Positions 1-5,910 of a stretch of 6,716 nucleotides of DNA are shown here, one piece after another. Location of the stretch: assembly GCA_002323995.1 (NCBI GenBank), contig DCQY01000120.1, positions 5,956 through 12,671 of the forward strand, in the 5' to 3' direction. The DNA comes from Akkermansiaceae bacterium UBA1506 (GTDB taxonomy: Bacteria; Verrucomicrobiota; Verrucomicrobiia; Verrucomicrobiales; DEV007). The position numbers were made by a program, and so were the translations under genes. Numbering within the stretch: the stretch's first letter is position 1; every line of letters starts with the position of its first letter. Under the pieces are notes generated by a model. The model was not told where the DNA came from. It worked only from the letters and a program-made list of their open reading frames with translations, and ran no database searches.

Positions 1-20
1 TTTCGTAGAGAGGTAGGATG

Positions 21-623
21 CTACCAAGTCCTGATGTTGTCCGACTGGACTTCTTCATCACCAGACTTTCCGGAGCTCCAAACGAGAATAGATTCCGGAA
101 GGTACTGGGAGTCGGTTCGTGTGTCCCATTCGGGCGTCTCAACTCGGTTGTTGTAGTCGAGATCCATCCGGATGTAATAAAAGTCAAACCATGGATCCCA
201 AAGCGTGCCCCCACCGCTGTCGTCCATGTTGATGCCACTTTTATATTTGCCCTCGTCTCCCCGTTTGGCCTGTTTCCCGGAATAGAAAGCGATACGTCTT
301 GGGTTGAGCCCTCCTTCTTCGGCTTCTTTGTCGGAACCAAGAAGAACATCCATAAGCTCCTCGTCTGAGCGCAGCTCTTCGGTTTCCTCGCGATCCCCGA
401 TGACAGGATACTTGCGATACTCGGTGAAATACGATGAGATCGCGGCTTTTAGATTATAAGCGGTATTAGAAGCACGGGTCGATTCAGCGCGGCGCATCAC
501 ACCGGTGGCAGCGGGATACATGAGCCCGGCAAGAATTCCGATAATGGCAATGACGACCAGCAATTCCAGTAGCGTGAAAGCCGCTAAGCGATTCTGATTT
601 GGTTTTCCGAGTGAATTTCTCAT
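21..623 (-). CDS. Stand-alone GspG-like type IV pilin/T2SS pseudopilin
   Basis: Predicted secreted pseudopilin of 200 aa. Residues 1-15 form a short polar leader ending in Leu-Ala-Ala. The processing site is A15|F16, followed by TLLE, so Glu20 is the conserved mature Glu+5. Residues 16-40 are the hydrophobic N-terminal helix (VVIAIIGILAG core). The remainder is a soluble acidic domain with a helical stretch (about 45-70), the KYPV motif common after the pilin helix (71-74), a 'LWDPW' motif (141-145) resembling the 'DPWG' of GspG, and a C-terminal 'VWSSGKSGDE' segment resembling the GspG 'SLGADG' loop. Family knowledge: such proteins are cut and N-methylated by prepilin peptidase and polymerise into pseudopili or pili. 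The gene stands alone and is divergent from rnr, so its partner machine is unknown. An in-frame ATG at 635 would add 4 residues. Still longer versions reach into rnr and are unlikely. No Shine-Dalgarno is visible. It could be a second major pseudopilin or a minor one. Confidence 0.85.
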   Translation of the reverse strand: MRNSLGKPNQNRLAAFTLLELLVVIAIIGILAGLMYPAATGVMRRAESTRASNTAYNLKAAISSYFTEYRKYPVIGDREETEELRSDEELMDVLLGSDKEAEEGGLNPRRIAFYSGKQAKRGDEGKYKSGINMDDSGGGTLWDPWFDFYYIRMDLDYNNRVETPEWDTRTDSQYLPESILVWSSGKSGDEEVQSDNIRTW

Positions 624-719
624 GTTTGGAGGCATAATTAGCCGGTTGATGCCGCGGTGACTAGTTCTTTTTTTGATAAACCTCACCGTTAAGTTTGACC
701 ATACAATGTAAACACATCG
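624..719. promoter_or_regulatory. Divergent spacer between pseudopilin and rnr
   Basis: This 96-base gap separates two divergent genes and must supply the start signals of both, unless they lie inside coding sequence. It is AT-rich in its rnr-proximal half, with a T-run at about 668-674. No pair of -35 and -10 boxes with 16-18 base spacing stands out on either strand, so the call rests on gene arrangement alone. Confidence 0.35.
702..707 (+). promoter_or_regulatory. Possible -10 box for rnr
   Basis: TACAAT matches the bacterial -10 consensus TATAAT at five of six positions. The nearest good -35-like hexamer, TTGATA at 673-678, is 23 bases upstream, which is too far for a normal sigma-70 promoter. 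If the box is used, transcription would begin at about 713-716, leaving only a few bases ahead of the TTG at 720, or about 50 bases ahead of the alternative TTG at 765. Confidence 0.2.
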
Positions 720-3017
720 TTGAGTGTTGCGTCCAGCCATTTTGACAGATTTTTTGACCACAGTTTGAAGAAGGAATTTATCCAGGCAATACGGGCGCGT
801 GTGAAGTGCCCTGATTATCAGCCTTTAAGCAAATCAGAAATGGCGCGTGATCTTTGCGTTCCATCTAGTCAGCGGGCTGCGTTTCGAGCGGCCCTTTCTG
901 AATTAGAAAGTAGGGGTGAATTGGTTCGCGGCAAAAAGGCCCGCTATTGGCTTCCGGATAATAGGAACGCAGGTGATTTGATTCGCGGGCGGATTCAGAT
1001 GTCAAACGACCGCAAGCGACGCAGCGCGCTTTTTTTGCCCGAGCATCCAGATGGCCACTCTGTCTTTCGAAACATGGATCGACCGAGACTCTTTGTTCCA
1101 GCTAGATTCACTTCGACGGCTTTGGACGGCGACACTGTTGATGTAGAACTGCAATACGGAGCATCGCCTAGGCACCGAGGCTGGCAGCACGATGATCCGG
1201 GGTATCCCCAAGCTAGGGTGGTCGAGGTCGTTGAGCGGAGCGGACGTCCTATCGTCGGCATCTATCATGGTAAAGGAGTCAGGGCGACGGTGGCTCCGGA
1301 AGAGGGTCGGTTGCCGGGCTCTTTTCGCCTGATGAGTATTCTGCCTCAAGCGAAGCCCGGCGATATTGTGGTCGCTTCGTTTGCGGGGTGGAACGAGGTG
1401 CATCTGCCGCCAATGGCCAAGATGGTGAAAGTGTTAGGACGTGAGGATGCGCCCGGTGTCGATATTCTAAAGGTCATTCATCGACACGGTTTACCCTTGG
1501 AATTCCCCGACGTTGTCCTGTCTGAGGCAGAGATGATCGATGAGGTGGTGCCTGAGGAAGAAATCTCCCGGAGAGAAGATTGGCGTGAACGGCAGGTATT
1601 TACGATCGATCCCGAAGATGCTAAGGACTTTGATGACGCCATCTGTGTTACAGAGAAGAGAGACGGAGGCTGGGAACTGGCTGTTCATATTGCTGATGTT
1701 TCACATTATGTGAAACCCGGTTCTGCCCTCGACGCGGAAGCCAAGAAGCGCGGTAATAGCGTCTACCTCGCTGATCGGGTGATTCCCATGTTGCCAGAGA
1801 GGCTTAGTAATGGGGTTTGCAGTCTAAAACCCCATGTGGAGCGCCTCACTCATGCCGCTATTCTGGATTTTGATGCGAGAGGAAAGCTAACCGCATCCCG
1901 GTTTGTATCAGCGGTGATTCGAAGTCGCCACCGCTACACCTATGAGCAGGCGTATGAGCAGATGATGCTTAATGATGAGGAGGTGGAATCGATTTCAGAT
2001 GAAAATGAGAGGAGTCTGACGTTGCATTTGAAGCAGGCATGGGGCCTCGCTTCGATGCTGCGGCGACGGCGTTTCAAGAATGGCGCACTCGACCTCGACA
2101 TGACAGAGATTCGCGTTGTTCTGGACGAAAAGGGAAGGGCGGTTGACGTGAAGAAAAGCGTTTATGATGAGAGTCATCAACTGATTGAGGAGTTCATGTT
2201 GGCAGCTAATGAAGCCGTGGCCTTTGTCACCAAAAACGCCCCAGCACCTTCGATTTATCGTGTCCATGATGATCCGGACCCCGGGAAACTTGAGGAATTC
2301 GCCGATCTGGCAAGGAGCTTTGGTCACCGAGTGGGCGATGTGACGCATCGCCCCGAGCTACAGAATTTACTCTCTGGAATACGAGGCTCCGTGGAGGAGC
2401 ACAGCGTCAAGGTTTCTCTCTTGCGAAGCCTGCGTCGAGCAGAATACTCAACAGACCCCACCGGTCACTATGGTCTCGCCAAGTCGAACTACACGCATTT
2501 CACCAGTCCTATTCGCCGTTATGCTGATCTTGTGGTTCATCGCGTTCTTCGCCGAATACTCTCGAAGAGGCATGAACCGACAGCCCCAGAGATTCCTGAA
2601 CGAACCCCTCCCGTTGCTGAAATGGGAGAGATCGCCTACCGAATCTCGAAGACGGAGCGGATAGCAGCCGAGGCTGAGATGGAAACTCAGAAACTCAAGA
2701 TGATCGAGTATCTCGAGCGCACCTGCCATCAGAATCCTGATGCGGCATTCGATGCGACGGTTCTCGAAGTGAGACCAATTGGTGTCTTCGTTGAACTCAA
2801 TGGTCTCATGATCAAGGGGCTCATTCGGAAAGAAGATCTTCCACCTCGCAACGAGTATTTCTTCGACCGGATTCATAAGCAGTTTCGGAGTCGCAGCAAT
2901 GCTCCCACCCTGGCCGTGGGGCAAACTGTCTGCGTGCGACTTTACCGCGTTAACCACGTCAAGGGATTCATCGACTTTCTACCGGTTGAATCGCCACCAG
3001 ATTTCAGCCAGTGGTAA
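720..3017 (+). CDS. rnr: Ribonuclease R (3'-5' exoribonuclease, RNB family)
   Basis: Processive 3'-5' hydrolytic exoribonuclease that degrades structured RNA in the cytoplasm (mRNA decay, rRNA quality control). The 765-aa product has the full RNase R order: a winged-helix N-terminus (about 15-78), two cold-shock/OB regions (about 85-240), the RNB catalytic domain (about 290-620) and a C-terminal S1 domain (about 673-757). The RNB signature TIDPEDAKDFDDA lies at 295-307, with the metal-binding/catalytic aspartates D297, D303, D305 and D306. The second signature, FTSPIRRYADL (594-604), carries the arginines that contact RNA phosphates. The protein ends just after the S1 domain and lacks the long Lys-rich tail of E. 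coli RNase R. The start is uncertain. The first in-frame ATG (840) would cut into the winged helix, so TTG at 720 is used; TTG at 765 (residue 16) is the alternative. Neither has a clear ribosome site. Identity is very secure. Confidence 0.97.
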   Translation: MSVASSHFDRFFDHSLKKEFIQAIRARVKCPDYQPLSKSEMARDLCVPSSQRAAFRAALSELESRGELVRGKKARYWLPDNRNAGDLIRGRIQMSNDRKRRSALFLPEHPDGHSVFRNMDRPRLFVPARFTSTALDGDTVDVELQYGASPRHRGWQHDDPGYPQARVVEVVERSGRPIVGIYHGKGVRATVAPEEGRLPGSFRLMSILPQAKPGDIVVASFAGWNEVHLPPMAKMVKVLGREDAPGVDILKVIHRHGLPLEFPDVVLSEAEMIDEVVPEEEISRREDWRERQVFTIDPEDAKDFDDAICVTEKRDGGWELAVHIADVSHYVKPGSALDAEAKKRGNSVYLADRVIPMLPERLSNGVCSLKPHVERLTHAAILDFDARGKLTASRFVSAVIRSRHRYTYEQAYEQMMLNDEEVESISDENERSLTLHLKQAWGLASMLRRRRFKNGALDLDMTEIRVVLDEKGRAVDVKKSVYDESHQLIEEFMLAANEAVAFVTKNAPAPSIYRVHDDPDPGKLEEFADLARSFGHRVGDVTHRPELQNLLSGIRGSVEEHSVKVSLLRSLRRAEYSTDPTGHYGLAKSNYTHFTSPIRRYADLVVHRVLRRILSKRHEPTAPEIPERTPPVAEMGEIAYRISKTERIAAEAEMETQKLKMIEYLERTCHQNPDAAFDATVLEVRPIGVFVELNGLMIKGLIRKEDLPPRNEYFFDRIHKQFRSRSNAPTLAVGQTVCVRLYRVNHVKGFIDFLPVESPPDFSQW

Positions 3018-3051
3018 GTAACCCGTTTGTGGTTTCTGAGATGGAGTCCTC

Positions 3052-3127
3052 GCAACATAGGTTGCTCAACCCGCAGTGGAGTGGCGCCACTGCGGACCGT
3101 ATTTCCGGTAAAAAAGGCAGGAAACGG
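3052..3127 (+). other. Hairpin-rich rnr-gspF intergenic RNA region
   Basis: Within the 146-base gap 3018-3163 several inverted repeats sit back to back. GCAAC (3052-3056) pairs with GTTGC (3061-3065) around a 4-base loop. GGTTG (3060-3064) can instead pair with CAACC (3067-3071). A perfect 9-bp stem lies at 3071-3095. CCGTATTTCC (3097-3106) can pair with GGAAACGG (3120-3127) if a 2-base bulge is allowed. The region may be the 3' end of rnr mRNA, the leader of the gsp transcript, or both. No ORF of note and no known riboswitch or RNA family is recognised here. Confidence 0.4.
3071..3095 (+). terminator. Strong stem-loop, possible rnr terminator
   Basis: CCGCAGTGG (3071-3079) and CCACTGCGG (3087-3095) form a perfect 9-bp, GC-rich stem with a 7-base loop, starting 53 bases after the rnr stop. 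No T-tract follows: the next bases are ACCGTATTTCC. It is therefore not a classical intrinsic terminator. It could be a weak or factor-assisted terminator, a 3' end stabiliser or a protein-binding site. On the minus strand it also lacks a trailing T-run. Confidence 0.35.
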
Positions 3128-3163
3128 CTGACAATCCTCGGTGTTTAGGGTTTTGTTCTAAAG

Positions 3164-4411
3164 ATGCCGTCTTTTTCCTACACAGCAGTCGACCTAGCCG
3201 GGAAGCAAGTTTCCGGCACTGTCGTGGTGCGCAATAAGTCCGATGTGTATCGCGAACTGGAGTCGAAGACGCTGACCCCCATTTTGGTCAAGGCAGAAGC
3301 TGGTGGTCAGCAGGATAAGAAAAAGCGGAGCTTTTCTCTCTCGACGGGAGAGGAATCTCTAGGGGTAACCAAGCTGAAACGTCCCGAGATGGTCCTTTTC
3401 ACCGAAGAGTTGGCCGACCTTCTCGACGCGGGTATGCAGTTAGAGCGGGCTCTCAAGATTCTTCATGAGCGTCAGACTAATAAATCGATTCGAGCAGTAG
3501 CTGGCATACTTCGCGATGATATACGTGAGGGCGCGAGGTTTTCAAAGGCTTTGGCAAAATCATCTCCCTCTTTTGATGAACTCTACCGCAGCCTAGTCGC
3601 TGCGGGCGAAGCGAGTGGTTCGCTGCCCGAGATTCTTCGCCGTCTTGTCGTGAATCTGAAACAGCTGTTCAACCTTCAGCGTCGTACTGCCGGAGCGATG
3701 ATCTATCCGCTAACGGTCTTACTAGCCTGTGTCGTGCTATTGTTTGTTTTCTCGACTGTCTTGATGCCGTCTCTCAGCGAAATGATGGAGAAAACCGGTC
3801 AGGATCTACCCATGATCACTGAGCTCCTAATCATGTTTACCGATTTCATGTCGAAGTGGTGGTGGGCGATTCTCGGGATCATCGTTATTTCCGCGACTTC
3901 ATTCAGAATTTATATCGGGACGGAGAATGGTCGGCCATGGTGGGATGGCTATAAGATGCGAATGCCAGCTTTTGGTCCGGTCATTCTCGGCCGATTTTAT
4001 GCACAGTTTTGTCACACACTCTCCAACTTGGTAAATAACGGCGTGCCGTTGCTAAACAGTTTAAAATTGATCACGCGGGGGACCCCAAATCTTTACATGC
4101 GTAGCCATCTCGAGACCGTGGTGCTGGATGTTGGAGAAGGTACAAGCCTCGCCAAAGCAATGGAAAGAACGAATGCTTTTCCGGAGGCCTTGGTTGACCG
4201 CGTTGCGATTGGTGAGCAGACGGGTGAACTCGGAAAAGCATTTTCCAAGGCAGCAGCTAAGTATGATGAAGATCTTGACGTTCGTATCTCGAGATTGACT
4301 ACCTTGGTTCCGACCGTCATGCTCGTCTTTGTTGCAATGATCGTCGGGGTTGTTGCCTATTGTATGATAAACACGATTTTCGGTTCCATGGCTGGTATTC
4401 GCGGCCGCTAA
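3164..4411 (+). CDS. gspF: Type II secretion inner-membrane platform protein GspF
   Basis: Polytopic inner-membrane platform protein of the T2SS (PulF/PilC family), which couples the cytoplasmic ATPase GspE to pseudopilus assembly. The 415-aa product is close to the usual family length of about 400. An N-terminal cytoplasmic region begins with the typical 'F-Y-A-D-G-K' style start (FSYTAVDLAGKQVSGTV, 4-20). Two homologous T2SSF domains follow, at about 74-196 and 274-397. Each holds the family's Gly-Glu motif: AAGEASGSLPEI (146-157) and AIGEQTGELGKAF (348-360). Hydrophobic segments at about 180-203, 233-250 and 378-404 fit the three-helix topology. The ATG has no Shine-Dalgarno (TTCTAAAG precedes it). 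It is the first gene of the cluster here; gspD and gspE, often placed just upstream, are absent, with rnr in their place. PilC of type IV pili is the alternative reading, but the downstream GspG-J genes favour T2SS. Confidence 0.95.
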   Translation: MPSFSYTAVDLAGKQVSGTVVVRNKSDVYRELESKTLTPILVKAEAGGQQDKKKRSFSLSTGEESLGVTKLKRPEMVLFTEELADLLDAGMQLERALKILHERQTNKSIRAVAGILRDDIREGARFSKALAKSSPSFDELYRSLVAAGEASGSLPEILRRLVVNLKQLFNLQRRTAGAMIYPLTVLLACVVLLFVFSTVLMPSLSEMMEKTGQDLPMITELLIMFTDFMSKWWWAILGIIVISATSFRIYIGTENGRPWWDGYKMRMPAFGPVILGRFYAQFCHTLSNLVNNGVPLLNSLKLITRGTPNLYMRSHLETVVLDVGEGTSLAKAMERTNAFPEALVDRVAIGEQTGELGKAFSKAAAKYDEDLDVRISRLTTLVPTVMLVFVAMIVGVVAYCMINTIFGSMAGIRGR

Positions 4412-4437
4412 CGAGATTGATCAAAAAAAGACACTGT

Positions 4438-4869
4438 ATGAGACTTAATCCTGATAAACGGAAGAGAAGAACACGAGGCTTCACCCTCGTTGAGTTGGTG
4501 ATCGTCATCACAATTATCGCGGTTCTAGCAGGATCGGGAATCTACCTTGTCGTTGGTTTTATTGATGATGCCAAGTATCAGAGAATTGATTCTGATCTCA
4601 AGGCACTCGATATCGCCCTAAAGGCTTACGAGAGGAATAACTATTTTAAGCCACCAACACAGGAGCAGGGGCTCATGGCCCTGGTAGAGCGGCCATCCGG
4701 TGATCCCCAGCCTGAACGTTGGCGTGCTTATCTGGAGGAGGAAATGCTTGATCCTTGGGGTGCAGCCTACCAATACCGCTTCCCCGCACAGCAAAGTTCC
4801 AAGAAGTATGACATCTTTTCCTTTGGTGAAGATGGCGTGGAAAGTGAAGACGATATCGGCAACTGGTAA
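4438..4869 (+). CDS. gspG: Type II secretion major pseudopilin GspG
   Basis: Major subunit of the periplasmic pseudopilus shaft. The 143-aa product has the usual GspG length. The basic leader (KRKRRTR) ends at G14|F15, followed by TLVE, so Glu19 is mature Glu+5. The hydrophobic helix spans about 15-40. Hallmarks of GspG follow: 'PPTQEQGLMALVERPS' (the YPTTEQGL-type motif), 'LDPWGAAYQYR' and the C-terminal 'FSFGEDG...DDIGNW'. In characterised GspG proteins this last loop binds calcium. D132, D138 and D139 are the likely ligands here, and the loop is shorter than in enterobacterial PulG. The ATG at 4438 lies 26 bases after the gspF stop. Upstream in-frame starts, such as ATG 4360, lie inside gspF and would put the pilin helix deep in the protein, so they are rejected. 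The preceding bases are A-rich (TCAAAAAAAG) without a clear ribosome site. The last 38 bases also encode the gspH start. Confidence 0.95.
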   Translation: MRLNPDKRKRRTRGFTLVELVIVITIIAVLAGSGIYLVVGFIDDAKYQRIDSDLKALDIALKAYERNNYFKPPTQEQGLMALVERPSGDPQPERWRAYLEEEMLDPWGAAYQYRFPAQQSSKKYDIFSFGEDGVESEDDIGNW

Positions 4870-5518
4870 ATCGGTTTCCCGCTTTCAGGCGGAGCAGGCC
4901 CGCGGCATGACGCTAGTCGAGCTTGTAATCGCGATTGCTGTTCTTTCTGTGCTCACGGGCATAGCTGTTCCGGCGATTGACAGTGCGCAGCGAGCCCGGG
5001 TCGCGCGTGAGCCGGTCAATCAGCTTCATTCGATGGCTCGCGAAGTTCGATTGAGAGCGATAGCGGAGCGGCGGCCATACCAAATCTTATTCGATAGCGA
5101 GGGATTCAAAGCTTCACGATTCTATAATCCCTACGGGGGGCAGGAAGAATTCGAAGACTTGCAAACCAAGTTGGATCAACTCGAGCAGCGAGATACAATC
5201 ATTGAGGCGTCGCAGGCGCGTGGTATTGACTTGTCTACCGGCGAAGCATTGCCTGATTTGAACCGGGAGCGGGTCGAAGAAGGGATTCGTTTCTTAAAAG
5301 AATACCCGCTCGACGATGGAGTCGACTACAAGCTGCGCTTCTGGGACGACACTCAGTGGATCGATATGAACGGAGGAGAGTTTCGACGCTGGGTCTTTCA
5401 GCCTTCAGGCATGTGTGAGCCGCTAAAGATTCAGGTCGAATCGGAGAATGCTTTTTTTGAACTCGAGTTTCATCCGCTAACGGCGGATGTCAAAACGGAG
5501 CGATCGTGGGTGGAATGA
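4832..5518 (+). CDS. gspH: Type II secretion minor pseudopilin GspH-like
   Basis: Minor pseudopilin of the T2SS, 228 aa. A 25-residue leader ends in Ala-Arg-Gly; the cleavage site is G25|M26, followed by TLVE, so Glu30 is mature Glu+5 and the mature protein would begin with Met. The hydrophobic helix is about 26-48, followed by the amphipathic part (RARVAREPVNQLHSMAREVR), in which GspH proteins carry a similar 'L...L..AR..A' pattern (RLRAIAERRPYQILFD, 73-88). The C-terminal part (RRWVFQPSGMCEPLKI, then an alternating beta segment) resembles the last GspH strands. An extra charged, helical stretch (about 104-158, rich in E, Q, L and R) makes it longer than typical GspH proteins of roughly 160-190 aa. 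The ATG at 4832 overlaps gspG by 38 bases; GTG at 4844 and ATG at 4808 are alternatives. The H assignment rests mainly on gene order between G and I. Confidence 0.75.
   Translation: MAWKVKTISATGKSVSRFQAEQARGMTLVELVIAIAVLSVLTGIAVPAIDSAQRARVAREPVNQLHSMAREVRLRAIAERRPYQILFDSEGFKASRFYNPYGGQEEFEDLQTKLDQLEQRDTIIEASQARGIDLSTGEALPDLNRERVEEGIRFLKEYPLDDGVDYKLRFWDDTQWIDMNGGEFRRWVFQPSGMCEPLKIQVESENAFFELEFHPLTADVKTERSWVE
5497..5500 (+). promoter_or_regulatory. Possible ribosome site for gspI
   Basis: GGAG lies 5 bases before a GTG at 5506 and 14 bases before the ATG at 5515, in the same frame. The spacing favours the GTG, while the ATGA overlap with the gspH stop favours the ATG. The two options differ by only three leader residues (Met-Gly-Gly), so the mature protein is unaffected. 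Confidence 0.25.
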
Positions 5519-5910
5519 TTGTGAGTCTCAACAGTCGCGGTTATGCACTGCTAGACGTCGTCCTAGCGGTTGCTCTTTTTGCCCTCACCGTGACCGGGCT
5601 AGTTGGTGTGTTGCAAAGCATCAACGAGACATCTGCGGAGTTGGCTCGCGAGCGCGTGATCCAGCATCAGCTAACGTCTCTGCTGGCAGAGACCAAAGTA
5701 ATGCCTGTCAGTAGCATGAACAGCGAAAGACTGGATGAAGTTACTGATATCACGTATCGCACCTATGTTGAGGCGATGGAGTTGGATAATGGAGAAGGAA
5801 ACGCTCTGAGCGATCTCTACCTTTTAACGGCAGAGGCCGAGTTCATGGAAGGTAGCGAACTACAGACAGAATCGGCTAAGCTGATCATCTATCAGCCGGA
5901 ACGAAGATGA
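5515..5910 (+). CDS. gspI: Type II secretion minor pseudopilin GspI-like
   Basis: Minor pseudopilin of the tip complex, 131 aa, matching the usual GspI size of about 120-130. The very short 9-residue leader ends in Arg-Gly. Cleavage at G9|Y10 gives a mature start YALLD, and the hydrophobic helix (VVLAVALFALTVTGLVGVL) shows the GspI 'A-L-A-I-F-A' style. The odd feature is Asp14 where the family has Glu at mature position +5. The middle (SAELARERVIQHQLTSLLAE) fits the amphipathic helix, and the C-terminal part has beta-strand character (TYRTYVEAMEL, LYLLTAEAEF, AKLIIYQ). Its ATG overlaps the gspH stop as ATGA, suggesting coupled translation; GTG at 5506 is a possible earlier start. In characterised systems GspI nucleates a tip complex with GspJ and GspK. 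The assignment comes from size, helix pattern and gene order, since the globular part is poorly conserved. Confidence 0.8.
   Translation: MIVSLNSRGYALLDVVLAVALFALTVTGLVGVLQSINETSAELARERVIQHQLTSLLAETKVMPVSSMNSERLDEVTDITYRTYVEAMELDNGEGNALSDLYLLTAEAEFMEGSELQTESAKLIIYQPERR

Noticed and set aside
18..368. Plus-strand open frame of 116 codons at the left edge
   Set aside because: It lies antisense to the well-supported pseudopilin, has no recognisable domain, and is explained as a shadow of that gene.
2448..2957. Minus-strand open frame of 169 codons inside rnr
   Set aside because: It is antisense to the conserved end of the RNB domain and the S1 domain of RNase R. Its translation shows no family motif and no sign of an independent gene.
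3128..3156. Possible gspF promoter, CTGACA (3128-3133) with a hexamer 17 bases on
   Set aside because: The -35-like hexamer is good, but the matching -10 position reads TTTTGT, only three of six consensus bases, so the pair is not convincing.
4907..4909. ATG at 4907 as the gspH start
   Set aside because: This Met is the first residue of the predicted mature protein. Starting here would remove the leader and the Gly needed for prepilin processing.
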